A stretch of 64,000 bases of DNA from an uncultured Desulfobacterales bacterium. GTDB lineage: Bacteria; Desulfobacterota; Desulfobulbia; Desulfobulbales; Desulfocapsaceae. The notes beneath the pieces were generated by a model that ran no database searches, was not told the DNA's origin, and was given only the letters and a program-made list of their open reading frames with translations. Each line of letters begins with the position of its first letter. Positions within the stretch are counted from its first letter, which is position 1. Both the position numbers and the translations under genes were made by a program. Below are positions 25,157 to 34,138 of the stretch, piece after piece. Location of the stretch: the NCBI GenBank assembly GCA_937915545.1, contig CALGIJ010000012.1:62001-126000 (forward strand), written 5' to 3'.

Positions 25157-26218
25157 TCATTGACTCTTCCTTCCGCTGTTTCTTCGCTGGTAGCGTTGCA
25201 CCGCACTATTATGCTCGGCCAGGGTTGCGGAGAACTGGTGGGTACCATCGTTTCTGGCGACAAAATAGAGATCGCCGGTGGCGGTCGGCTTGAGCACCGC
25301 CATCAGTGCCTCCTTGCCCGGGCTGCAGATCGGACCCGCCGGCAGGCCGTCAACCGTATAGGTGTTATAGGGAGTGGGGGTCTGCAGGTCGCGTCGTGTG
25401 ATCCTGCCGGAAAAACCCTCCAGGCCGTAGACCACCGTCGGGTCGGACTGGAGGCGCATGCCCAGGCGCAGCCGGTTGAGAAAAACCCCGGCGATAAGCG
25501 GCCGCTCTTCCGCGGTGCCAGTCTCCTTTTCGACCATCGAGGCAAGGATGACCGTTTTGTGGCGATCGGGTTTCTCTGCCAGTTCGGCAGTCAATTCTCC
25601 CCATACTTTGTGAAAGCGGGCGACCATCATCGCCGCGATGCGTTCCGCGCCACGGACGTCGCGAGTCAGCTGGTAGGTATCGGGATAGAGGTAACCCTCG
25701 AGGCTGGATGCGCCGGCCAGGCCCTGACTGTCGAGGAAGGCGCGGTCAGTCAGCAGGTTGTCGAGGCTGCGCGGATCGAACCACCCGCCCTGTCCGAAGA
25801 GGGCACCGATCTCGGCTAGGCGCAAGCCTTCCGGAATGGTGACGGTATGCTGCACCGGTCTGGCTGCCGCCAGGGCCTCGAGCAGCTTCAGGGGAGTGAG
25901 TCCGGTGGGCAGACGAAACTCTCCGGCCTTGACCTTCCCGCCCAGGCCACTCATACGGGCAAGGACAAGGAAGCGGATGTCGTCATGCAGGAGGCGGGCT
26001 TCCTCAAGTCGAACGGCAATGGAAGCTAGAGACATGCCCCGCGGGATGTTCACCACCGCAGTCTCGCCCCGGGCCGGTGGTCCGGGGCGCAGACCGTAGA
26101 CAGCAAGCCACCCGGCGAAAAGGAGCAGTCCGACGAGCAACGACACGGCACAGGCGATGGCCAGCCGCTTCACCAGGACACCGACCATGGGCCGCTGCAC
26201 CGACGCGAAGGAAGCCAC
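25157..26218 (-). CDS. mltG: endolytic murein transglycosylase MltG
   Basis: A 353-residue inner-membrane enzyme that cuts nascent glycan strands. One transmembrane segment (about 17-40) is followed by a LysM-like region (VNIPRGMSLASIAVRLEE). The YceG catalytic domain has EGYLYPDTYQL, ILASMVEKETG (the catalytic glutamate), GVFLNRLRLGMRLQSDPTVVYG and TPYNTYTVDGLPAGPICSPG. The GTG start at 26218 lies three bases after the lon stop, with AGGA in the lon tail as ribosome site. Translation is therefore probably coupled to lon. Confidence 0.94.
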   Translation of the reverse strand: MASFASVQRPMVGVLVKRLAIACAVSLLVGLLLFAGWLAVYGLRPGPPARGETAVVNIPRGMSLASIAVRLEEARLLHDDIRFLVLARMSGLGGKVKAGEFRLPTGLTPLKLLEALAAARPVQHTVTIPEGLRLAEIGALFGQGGWFDPRSLDNLLTDRAFLDSQGLAGASSLEGYLYPDTYQLTRDVRGAERIAAMMVARFHKVWGELTAELAEKPDRHKTVILASMVEKETGTAEERPLIAGVFLNRLRLGMRLQSDPTVVYGLEGFSGRITRRDLQTPTPYNTYTVDGLPAGPICSPGKEALMAVLKPTATGDLYFVARNDGTHQFSATLAEHNSAVQRYQRRNSGRKSQ

Positions 26219-26221
26219 CTG

Positions 26222-28639
26222 TCAATCCTGCTGGGCGGGCGCTTTCTTTGCTTTTTTGCCTCCTGGAGAGGCAAAGGCGATGCGCACCACCTCGTCCATG
26301 TCCTTGACCGGGAAGAACTCCATTTTCTCCCTGATATCCTTGGGTATTTCCTCAAGGTCCTTCTTGTTCTGCTCGGGGATGATGACTTTGTCGATGCCGG
26401 CGCGCAGCGCTGCCAGAGCCTTCTCCTTGAGACCGCCGATGGGCAGCACCCGCCCGCGCAGGGTTACCTCGCCGGTCATGGCCAGCTTGGCGATGACCGT
26501 CTTGCCGGTGATCGCCGAATACAGGGCAGTAGCCATGGTGATCCCCGCCGACGGCCCGTCCTTGGGGGTGGCCCCGGCCGGGACGTGGATATGGATGTCA
26601 ATCTTTTCGAAGTGATCCTCGGCCAGGCCGAGTTCCTGGGAGCGACTACGGCAATAGGTCAGGGCGGCCTGGGCCGATTCCTTCATGACCTCGCCCAACT
26701 GCCCGGTGAGGCTCAGTTTGCCCTTGCCCGGCATGAGATTGACCTCGATCTGCAGGATCTCCCCGCCTACCTCGGTCCAGGCCAGGCCGATGACCAGACC
26801 GGGTTGTTCGAGCCGCTCGATCTCCGATTCGGGGATGGTCTTGGGCGGCCCGAGATAGCGGCTGAGGTTGCGGCTGCCGACCACATAAGGCCCCTTGCCG
26901 CCCTCGGCAATCTTACGTGCCGTCTTGCGACAGACCTTGCCGATCTCCCGCTCGAGGTTGCGCAGGCCGGCCTCGTAGGTGTAGTGGGTGACGATATACT
27001 GCAAGGTCTCGTCGTCCATCTTCAGCTGGCTCGGCTTGAGGCCGCTCTCTTTCAGCTGGCGCGGGAAGAGGTACTTGCGGGCGATGACCACCTTCTCCTC
27101 CAGGGTGTAGCCGGACAGGCGAATCACCTCCATGCGGTCCAGCAGCGGGCTGGGGATGGTGTCGCTCATATTGGCCGTGGTGATGAACATCACCTTGGAG
27201 AGGTCGATGGGCAGGTTCATGTAGTGATCGGAAAACTCCCCGTTCTGCTCGGGATCGAGCACCTCGAGGAGCGCCGAGGACGGGTCGCCGCGGTAGTCCG
27301 AGCCGATCTTGTCGATCTCGTCCATCATGAAGACCGGGTTATTGGAGGCCACCGTCTTCAGCCCCTGGACGATGCGCCCCGGCATGGCGCCGATATAGGT
27401 GCGACGGTGGCCGCGAATCTCAGCCTCGTCACGCATGCCGCCCAGTGACATGCGATGGAACTTGCGCCCCATGGCCCGGGCGATGCTCTGCCCGAGGGAG
27501 GTCTTGCCAACGCCCGGGGGGCCGACAAAGCAAAGGATCGGCCCCTTGGTGTCGGGGTTGAGCTTGCGCACCGCCAGGTATTCAAGGATGCGCTCCTTGA
27601 CCTTTTCCAGGCCGTGGTGGTCCTCGTCGAGCACCTCCCTGGCCTTGACCAGATCGAGAATGTCGACGGTGCTCTTCATCCACGGCACGTCGAGGATCCA
27701 GTCGATATAGGTACGGATGATGGTCGCCTCGCTGGAGTCGGGGTGCATCATCTCCATGCGGCTGAGCTGCTTCTGGGCCTCCTTGCGCACCGCCTTGGGC
27801 ATTTTGGTGCGGCGGATCTTGCGGTCGAGCTCGTCGATCTCCTGGGTCCGTTCGTCGACATCGCCAAGTTCCTTCTGCAGGGCGTGCAGCTGCTCGCGCA
27901 GGAAGTACTCGCGCTGCGACTTGCTCATCTCCTCCTTGGCGTCGTTCTGAATCTTGGCCTGAACCGTCGATACCTCGAGTTCCTTGGTGAGCAGTTCGTT
28001 GACCAGCTTAAGCCGCTTTTCCGGGTCGCGCTCCTCGAGAATAAGCTGCGATTCCGATATCTTCAATCGCAGGTTGGACCCCACCAAGTCCGCCAGCCGG
28101 CCCGGTTCCTCGATATTGTTGATAATCATCATCAGATCGGCGGAGAGGATGCCGCGCAGCGACATGATCTTCTCGGTCTGCTCGCGCACCGCCCGCATCA
28201 TCGCTTCGGTCTCGACGGAGATGTCCTTGACCTCGATCTCCTCGATGACCTCCACTGCCACCTGGTAGGACGGTTCGCTACGGATATACTCCTTGATGCG
28301 CGCCTTGGACATGGCCTGCACCAGCACTTTGAGGCGGCCATCTGGCAGCTTGAGGGTGCGCATCACCATGCATACCATGCCGATCTCGTAGAGGTCGCCT
28401 TTGTCGGGGTTGTCCTTGGTGGCGTCCTTCTGGGTGACGAGCATCAGCAGCTTGTTGGAGGCGAGCGCCTCGTTGACGGCCTCCACCGAGCCGGGTCGGC
28501 CGACGAAGAGCGGAATGATCATGTAGTTGAAGATGACCACATCCCGGACCGCCATCATAGGCAGCACTTCCGGGATTTCCAGATCCTCGTTGTTGGAAAG
28601 ATCGTCCATGCCGATGCTTAAAGAATCGTTGAAATCCAC
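26222..28639 (-). CDS. lon: ATP-dependent Lon protease
   Basis: An 805-residue LonA protease. It has an N-terminal substrate domain (VLPMMAVRDVVIFNYMIIPLF), an AAA+ module (GPPGVGKTSLGQSIARAMG, MDEIDKIG) and a C-terminal serine-lysine protease. In the last, S697 lies in KDGPSAGITMATAL and K740 in GGLKEKALAALRAG. It degrades misfolded and regulatory proteins in the cytoplasm. The GTG start at 28639 follows AGGAGG. The C-terminus is lysine- and alanine-rich. It heads a minus-strand run with mltG, nadE and hflX from the promoter at 28783-28811. Confidence 0.97.
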   Translation of the reverse strand: MDFNDSLSIGMDDLSNNEDLEIPEVLPMMAVRDVVIFNYMIIPLFVGRPGSVEAVNEALASNKLLMLVTQKDATKDNPDKGDLYEIGMVCMVMRTLKLPDGRLKVLVQAMSKARIKEYIRSEPSYQVAVEVIEEIEVKDISVETEAMMRAVREQTEKIMSLRGILSADLMMIINNIEEPGRLADLVGSNLRLKISESQLILEERDPEKRLKLVNELLTKELEVSTVQAKIQNDAKEEMSKSQREYFLREQLHALQKELGDVDERTQEIDELDRKIRRTKMPKAVRKEAQKQLSRMEMMHPDSSEATIIRTYIDWILDVPWMKSTVDILDLVKAREVLDEDHHGLEKVKERILEYLAVRKLNPDTKGPILCFVGPPGVGKTSLGQSIARAMGRKFHRMSLGGMRDEAEIRGHRRTYIGAMPGRIVQGLKTVASNNPVFMMDEIDKIGSDYRGDPSSALLEVLDPEQNGEFSDHYMNLPIDLSKVMFITTANMSDTIPSPLLDRMEVIRLSGYTLEEKVVIARKYLFPRQLKESGLKPSQLKMDDETLQYIVTHYTYEAGLRNLEREIGKVCRKTARKIAEGGKGPYVVGSRNLSRYLGPPKTIPESEIERLEQPGLVIGLAWTEVGGEILQIEVNLMPGKGKLSLTGQLGEVMKESAQAALTYCRSRSQELGLAEDHFEKIDIHIHVPAGATPKDGPSAGITMATALYSAITGKTVIAKLAMTGEVTLRGRVLPIGGLKEKALAALRAGIDKVIIPEQNKKDLEEIPKDIREKMEFFPVKDMDEVVRIAFASPGGKKAKKAPAQQD

Positions 28640-28782
28640 TCACACCTCCTGCTGCACACTTGAAAAAAGGTGCCTGTGGGGTCATTGCCCCGGCACCCGT
28701 GATCTGCCATTGTACCGCCAATCTCGTTGCGATTCAAACACATAGCCGTAGCGCTACCGCGACGCGGCTAAAATGCTCGGAA

Positions 28783-28811
28783 ATACTAAACATCCGGACA
28801 ATTTTAGTCAA
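28783..28811 (-). promoter_or_regulatory. sigma70-type promoter of lon
   Basis: On the minus strand TTGACT (28811-28806) and TAGTAT (28788-28783) are separated by exactly 17 bases, giving a start about 140 bases before lon. No heat-shock sigma32-type boxes or CIRCE element were seen. The rest of the gap 28640-28984 holds no gene that I can support; the divergent promoter for the gene at 28985 should also lie here. Confidence 0.6.
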
Positions 28812-28984
28812 GCCGGCTTTATACCTCCCACCCCTGCTCTTTTCGCTTGAACTTTTGCCGCGAGTCTTACATTAGTACGGCAAAATCGACGGTCCGCGGG
28901 GTCTCCCTTCCATAACACCCCGCGAGCCCTTCACCACCCTTCGCTGCAGAGCCTGGCGCAGCCTTCCGACAGAGAGGTCCTTTC

Positions 28985-29785
28985 ATGCTGACGGTGCGAT
29001 CCTTCTTCGATCTGAGCGACCAGCCCCACCCGACACTGCTGCAACCCGACGACCTCGTCTGGCAACCCCTGCAGCGTCTCAAATCCTATATGGACGACTA
29101 CTGTTATCCGCAGTTCGGTGCTGCCCTGAGCGGCAGCGGCATTCCCTTGCCGGCCCATGTCATTCTCTACGAGGGGCGCGTACTGCCAGCCACCGAAGCG
29201 CAGATCACCTATGGCGACGCCACCAAAGGCAAACTGCAGATTCGCGTCGATGGCCGCCTGCTCGAAGGCGCCTCTCTGCTCATGGCTGGAGCAACACTGC
29301 TTGGCGAGCGCATCGACATCGGCCGCGGCGTGCTGGTGGAATCCGGGGCGATGATCAAATCCCCGGCAATCATCGGCGATTTCTGCGAAGTGCGCCAGGG
29401 GGCCTACTTGCGTGGCTACTGCCTGGCGGCAAAACGCTGCGTGCTCGGCCATGCCACGGAGATCAAGCACAGCATCTTCCTCAACGACGCCAAGGCCGGC
29501 CACTTCGCCTATCTCGGCGACTCCATCCTCGGCAGCGATACCAACCTCGGTGCTGGCACCAAGTTCGCCAACCTGCGCTTCCTCCCCGGCACCATCACCA
29601 TCTTCCACGGCGGCGAACGCATCGACACCACCCTGCGCAAACTTGGCGCGATTCTCGGCGACACCTGCCAGACCGGCTGCAATTCGGTGACCAGCCCGGG
29701 CACCCTCATGGCCAAAGGCGCCATCCTCATGCCCAACGCCACCGCCAAAAGCGGCTATCACCAGGAAAAATCCGTGCTGAAATAA
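28985..29785 (+). CDS. left-handed beta-helix (hexapeptide repeat) transferase-like protein
   Basis: A 266-residue protein resembling the C-terminal half of GlmU-type sugar nucleotidyl/acyltransferases. After an 85-residue N-terminal region come imperfect hexapeptide turns: GASLLMAGATLLGERIDIG, GVLVESGAMIKSPAIIGDF, GAYLRGYCLAAKRCVLGHA, TEIKHSIFLNDAKAGHFAYL and GDSILGSDTNLGAGT. It ends with ILGDTCQTGCNSVTSPGTLM. The middle part strongly recalls GlmU (KxSxxxxxxKxxHxxYxGDxxxG), which binds acetyl-CoA. The nucleotidyltransferase domain is absent. It is likely an acetyl- or other acyltransferase on a sugar nucleotide, or a scaffold. It is monocistronic. Confidence 0.75.
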   Translation: MLTVRSFFDLSDQPHPTLLQPDDLVWQPLQRLKSYMDDYCYPQFGAALSGSGIPLPAHVILYEGRVLPATEAQITYGDATKGKLQIRVDGRLLEGASLLMAGATLLGERIDIGRGVLVESGAMIKSPAIIGDFCEVRQGAYLRGYCLAAKRCVLGHATEIKHSIFLNDAKAGHFAYLGDSILGSDTNLGAGTKFANLRFLPGTITIFHGGERIDTTLRKLGAILGDTCQTGCNSVTSPGTLMAKGAILMPNATAKSGYHQEKSVLK

Positions 29786-30234
29786 AAGCGGGAGGGCTCC
29801 TCGAAATCTTCTCCACCCATTTCATCGGCTCCGTTCACACTGCCACGGCGTCAAAGGTCCTCTGAATATACCGCGTGCCTTCACCAGCACAACCCAAGAC
29901 AAGTGCAACCTTATCCAATGCACAAAGCGGCGGGCTTTACAATGGTGCCCGGATTGGCTTGTGGAATGACAACCGAAAACCTCCACATTACCAAGCGCGA
30001 GCAGCTTTTCAACAAACCCAGAACCATGACAGGACCGCTGCAGTTCTCAACACCCATATCCTTGTTCTTCCATGATGACTGATGCTTTTTTCTGCTTGCG
30101 CCCGCCTTCACCATGGAGTATCGTCAGCACGTATTATGTGTAAAACTGGGATGATATTCGGGGGATATCCTGTCCGCTTTTCTCTCGCAAGCCGCGCCTA
30201 AGACCATCATCTTTCTTCAGGAGAATCGACAACA
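29786..30234. other. 449-base intergenic region, no gene supported
   Basis: This stretch is less GC-rich than its neighbours. It holds a possible 66-codon plus-strand frame (29875-30075) that I do not accept, because it lacks a ribosome site and looks like random composition. I found no terminator after the beta-helix gene and no tRNA-like fold. The last 20 bases contain the Shine-Dalgarno AGGAGA for the small ORF at 30235. The promoter for that ORF should lie here but was not identified. Confidence 0.4.
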
Positions 30235-30447
30235 ATGCAACTGAGCCAAAAAAAAGCCATCTGGCACCTGTTGACCAAATGGTCGGAACTCCCACAGGAG
30301 CAAAAAGATAAATACCTGGAGTCGAGCGCCCGCAGCCTGACTATCAGCAACGCTCATGTATGCAGCATCGTCAGCCCCCTCCCCGGGAAGTTCACCGCTC
30401 CCGAAGAGCCGGTGCTGCCCCCGCGAACTGAAGACCGTTTCTCATAA
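30235..30447 (+). CDS. 70-residue hypothetical protein
   Basis: A small frame starting MQLSQKKAIWHLLTKWSELPQEQKDKYLESS, a basic amphipathic helical half, followed by a proline-rich tail (SPLPGKFTAPEEPVLPP). AGGAGA lies about eleven bases before the ATG. The strong terminator at 30474 starts 27 bases after the stop, which supports a real short transcript. I do not recognise a family. It lies immediately upstream of the large orphan gene but is separated from it by the terminator. Confidence 0.55.
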   Translation: MQLSQKKAIWHLLTKWSELPQEQKDKYLESSARSLTISNAHVCSIVSPLPGKFTAPEEPVLPPRTEDRFS

Positions 30448-30473
30448 CACCCCCCTCCTCTATCGATCTGTTG

Positions 30474-30508
30474 CATTGCCAGACCCTCAGGGTCTGGCAA
30501 TGTTTTTT
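30474..30508 (+). terminator. very strong intrinsic terminator
   Basis: CATTGCCAGACCCT (30474-30487) and AGGGTCTGGCAATG (30489-30502) are perfect complements around one base, in practice a 12-13 bp stem with a tight loop. Six T follow at 30503-30508. It ends the 70-residue ORF transcript and insulates the large gene downstream. Confidence 0.88.
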
Positions 30509-30575
30509 GGCCATCTCCCCCATCGTATCGACTTACCTCAGGTACGTGGACGGTAGCGCCTGGACATCTTTTCCA

Positions 30576-30604
30576 TTGCATTATCAGTCTGTTGCATGTA
30601 GAAA
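30576..30604 (+). promoter_or_regulatory. candidate promoter of the large orphan gene
   Basis: TTGCAT (30576-30581) and TAGAAA (30599-30604) are 17 bases apart, placing a start about 45-50 bases before the ATG at 30660. Since a strong terminator lies just upstream, the large gene needs its own promoter, and this is the best candidate in the gap. Confidence 0.45.
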
Positions 30605-30659
30605 TTCCCCCTAACGTTCCAAGTGATCCACATCAAATGCCACGATTGGGGGAGTGGAC

Positions 30660-33600
30660 ATGCCGAAGCTTTTACTCATTTCTCTGGGGCGGGGAGATGT
30701 CGCCGCGTTCCAGCAGACGATCGTTGCCGCGCGGACAGTTTCAGGAAAAGGCTGGGATCCAGACCTCCTCGGGTTCATCTGCTTTGGCTCTACCGACCTG
30801 GCGTTCCTCTGCAAAACGGACAGCGCCTATACACAGGCGAAAGGATTGCTGGAAACCATCAACCTCGTCCCCGGGCAGCAGGGGATAAGCCGTGCCGGCT
30901 GGTCTCGGCTTTATTGCTGTGACCTTGAAGCCATAGACGGTATCAGTTACGCCAGAGAGTGCCATCCCTTCGCCTACCTCATTCTCGTCCATGGCGACGA
31001 AGACAGCGGGCTGATTTCCAGAGCGAGAATTGCTCACACGAAATCGGATAGCGCATCCCCCGAGGAACTGTGGAGGACAACCGGGTATTACCGCTACTGC
31101 CTCATCACCAGCAGATTCGCCAGCGGTTTGGACAGCACCCTCGGCATCCGCCAAAACGGCCACCACACCTATTCCGTCCCCATGGCCAGCCTCGATTGGA
31201 TCACCGGCGCTTCCATGCCAAGGCTCGCCGAACATGAGCGAACCTGTGCCCATATCCATATCGAGGCCAACTGCGCCCCGGGGGAGGAACCACAGGCCCG
31301 CCAGGCATTGTGCCAGATCCTCAGAATTTCACAGCGAGACCAGGACAGATCGTCCGTGCTTCCCTGCTATCTTGGCCAATTCAGGCACACCAACGGCATC
31401 AAGGATCTCTGCACCACCACCCCGATCGAGGTTAATCTCGCCACCCTGAAACGAAACCTGTGGAACGCGAGAAGCAACTACCCCTTTCTCGCGGCGACGA
31501 GGACCTACATCTTCTCAGACGAGACTTTCGCGCCGTGCGAGCATAATGACCTTTGCCACCAAGCCAACTCTCCCCATTGCGCTCATCTTGAGAACTGGTC
31601 CGCTAAAATCACTCACGGATCAGAGGACCGCCATGGCGAGTCGACGACGGCACAAATTCAGCCGCTCAAACCATTTCATGTCCTTGACCTTGCCGGCGGC
31701 GTCGATTGGTCGCAAAAAATGGTCAGACTTCGCTCCTTGAGCGAAGAGATCATCGCCGCTTACGAGCAGACCCTCAGCAATGCCAACCCAGAGCCGGAGC
31801 GGGGAAAGAAAATCGATACCCTCAAAGCGCGACTCCGCCTGGTCGTCGAACCGGGCAACGATATCCCTGTGGTGCGGGACGTCAAAGGCCACGGCGGATA
31901 CACTGACGTTACCTTTTCCAACTACACGCTTTCCCAGGACAAGATCGACGAAATTGCTATCCACGAATTCACCGTGGCGGTGTTTCGTTACCTGTTGCTG
32001 CAAATCTTTAGCGAATTCCCCGAATGGGAAAAGACTCCAGACCAAAATTCGTCGGCTCTCGACATCTTCGGCATGCCTCTCGACGACTTACATAAGATCC
32101 TGTGGAAGATGGTCGGCAAACCCGTGGCCGCCGCAGTGAACATGATCAGGGGAAACCTCAGCGTAGGCGAATATGTCAAACTGTTCCTCGAGCCGTTTTT
32201 TTCTTTCAACCCAGGGGTTGGCCTGCAGGATATTTTGCATCAACGTGAATATCTGCACCACATGGCAGCGGCGATGTTCGTTGTCAGCAGAATTCGCTCC
32301 TCTCCGGAAAGCGATGGCCCGAACTTCCACTGGCAGCTCGAATTGCGCGCCGCCGAAACGGAGTTGCGTGAGGCCCTGAGATCGGCTCTGGGTGGCGAGA
32401 TGGCCCCCATCAATATAACGGCGATCATCCTTGGCGATGAACTGCCCGAAAAGATCCCACTCGCCGGGAGGGCGATTTTCTGTGAACGTCTTTCGCTCCT
32501 CTGGCTCCTCGGTATCAAGCTCGGCAGAAGCATCGTCGGTCAGCTCGGCGACAGAGACGAAAACTCATTGGGAAACTTCCTCTACAACGCCACGCAGTAC
32601 GAGGCATCGTCATCATTCCTCCGCTTCCTTCTCATGAAGAGTTACCAGGCGTTCAAGACAGCCCAAAATGTCATCCTGCCGGCGATGAACGACTGGCCCT
32701 CATCCCAAGAGACCTTGGCAACGAAGTTCAGCGACCTCATGCACTACCAGCAACGACACGAAGCCATCGAGAACCGACTCGGCATGGTGCCTGGCCGCCC
32801 ATGGCAGCCGACCCTGCTTACCCAGCCGCTTGCAGTCGAGGAAGCCCATAAGTTGCTTGGGGAAATCCCTTTCAGCGAGATACTCGCCCTTGCCAATGCC
32901 GAATACCTCATAATAAACGGCTTTCCGGTAGGCAACGACTCCACTTTCCTGCCTTTTCTGGCCGAAGTCTGCCTCGAACCCTTCTACTGTTTCACCGACA
33001 ACCAGCGGCAGCAGTGTGGTGGAGAATTTCTCGCCAGCTACACCTTTCCATCTTCCCTGAGACCGCAATCTCCAGAGAGCAAACGATTCTTCGCCATGCT
33101 CCGCCACTATGTCGGCGCGGTGTGCGAGACATCACCACGACAATACCGTCCTCTGGAGTTCGCACGACGCATGCATCTCGAAATGCTTTCCCTGGCGGGG
33201 GCCACCACCGCTGTGCGTAAACGCTTCCCTCATGATATCGCTAGGCAGCAACCGCCTGGTAACGAGGAACGACAACCGAAGTATATCACCTGCAATGTCA
33301 CCCCCTGGTTGTTCACCAAGGGAAACAATCCCTGGCTGGAGGAGTTTTTCGAGTTATATCGGCCTGCAATGCTCGACTTCGTTCAGGCGGTCCACGACTG
33401 CGGGATGATCCCGGTACTGGAGATCACCGAAGGCGACGTCCTCGAGGAGGTCAGTGCCGGCAGTGACAAGGCCAAGCCGTTTCTGCTCTTTCTCGACAGC
33501 ATCAGAATGCACTTCAAGGAGCCGGTCGGCCTGGCCATCGACGACCAATACGGGCCAGGCACCGATATGATCCGCCTGCAAAAAATCCTTAAAAATGTCC

Positions 33601-33965
33601 TTAGAAGCGGGATTGGCAATCGCTTCTCGCCATTCATCGTCAAGATCCACCATCAGGTGGTTTCCGACCTGCTCTTCCTCTCCGACGAGGACACCCTGGC
33701 CAAGCTCGATCAGCCCGTCCTGCCCAAGGAACTGCGCAGCGAATCGGCGATCAAGATCAACCTGCTGACCCAACTTGTCAGCCAGACGATCAAGACCCAC
33801 GACAACACTCTTATTGTTATCGAGGGCTATCGCGGCCCCGACTGTTTCAAGGACCAGGCGCGTATCAAAGAGAACTACCAGATGATGCTCCAGGGCATCA
33901 TCAGCTCTTCCCTGACCGCGCCAGACATTCTCCTCGGCAACACTGCCATCCTCGTGCAGGGATAA
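30660..33965 (+). CDS. 1,101-residue orphan protein with divergent EAL-like C-terminal region
   Basis: I do not recognise the family of this protein as a whole. The ATG at 30660 has GGGGGAG five bases upstream; a GTG two codons earlier is possible. No signal peptide or transmembrane segment is evident. Residues 1 to about 300 contain alternating strands and helices (MPKLLLISLGRG, LLGFICFGSTDLAFLCKT). The central 300-780 is largely helical. The C-terminal 250 residues carry, in the order found in EAL cyclic di-GMP phosphodiesterases, ITCNVTPW (N879), LEITEGD (920-926), LAIDDQYGPGTD (D961, D962), FIVKIHH (K995) and IVIEGY (E1055). The EAL tripeptide itself is not recognisable. The domain reading is inference. 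The gene is monocistronic. Confidence 0.6.
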   Translation: MPKLLLISLGRGDVAAFQQTIVAARTVSGKGWDPDLLGFICFGSTDLAFLCKTDSAYTQAKGLLETINLVPGQQGISRAGWSRLYCCDLEAIDGISYARECHPFAYLILVHGDEDSGLISRARIAHTKSDSASPEELWRTTGYYRYCLITSRFASGLDSTLGIRQNGHHTYSVPMASLDWITGASMPRLAEHERTCAHIHIEANCAPGEEPQARQALCQILRISQRDQDRSSVLPCYLGQFRHTNGIKDLCTTTPIEVNLATLKRNLWNARSNYPFLAATRTYIFSDETFAPCEHNDLCHQANSPHCAHLENWSAKITHGSEDRHGESTTAQIQPLKPFHVLDLAGGVDWSQKMVRLRSLSEEIIAAYEQTLSNANPEPERGKKIDTLKARLRLVVEPGNDIPVVRDVKGHGGYTDVTFSNYTLSQDKIDEIAIHEFTVAVFRYLLLQIFSEFPEWEKTPDQNSSALDIFGMPLDDLHKILWKMVGKPVAAAVNMIRGNLSVGEYVKLFLEPFFSFNPGVGLQDILHQREYLHHMAAAMFVVSRIRSSPESDGPNFHWQLELRAAETELREALRSALGGEMAPINITAIILGDELPEKIPLAGRAIFCERLSLLWLLGIKLGRSIVGQLGDRDENSLGNFLYNATQYEASSSFLRFLLMKSYQAFKTAQNVILPAMNDWPSSQETLATKFSDLMHYQQRHEAIENRLGMVPGRPWQPTLLTQPLAVEEAHKLLGEIPFSEILALANAEYLIINGFPVGNDSTFLPFLAEVCLEPFYCFTDNQRQQCGGEFLASYTFPSSLRPQSPESKRFFAMLRHYVGAVCETSPRQYRPLEFARRMHLEMLSLAGATTAVRKRFPHDIARQQPPGNEERQPKYITCNVTPWLFTKGNNPWLEEFFELYRPAMLDFVQAVHDCGMIPVLEITEGDVLEEVSAGSDKAKPFLLFLDSIRMHFKEPVGLAIDDQYGPGTDMIRLQKILKNVLRSGIGNRFSPFIVKIHHQVVSDLLFLSDEDTLAKLDQPVLPKELRSESAIKINLLTQLVSQTIKTHDNTLIVIEGYRGPDCFKDQARIKENYQMMLQGIISSSLTAPDILLGNTAILVQG

Positions 33966-34138
33966 TGCGCAGGCAAAAGGGCACCAAAACACCGCGGCAA
34001 AGAGCAAGCACCCTGGCCATGGCATGGCCATTTCATTCCATGGACATGGGGGACCGGTGGTAGTGCTTTGCTGGCAGCGGGAGAGACGAAAGGCGATGAT
34101 CAGAAGGACTGGCGCAGCAGGAAGCTGGGCCAGGCCTG

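Noticed and set aside
29875..30075. 66-codon frame in the gap before the orphan gene
   Set aside because: No ribosome site, no recognisable motif and an unremarkable composition; more likely chance in non-coding DNA.
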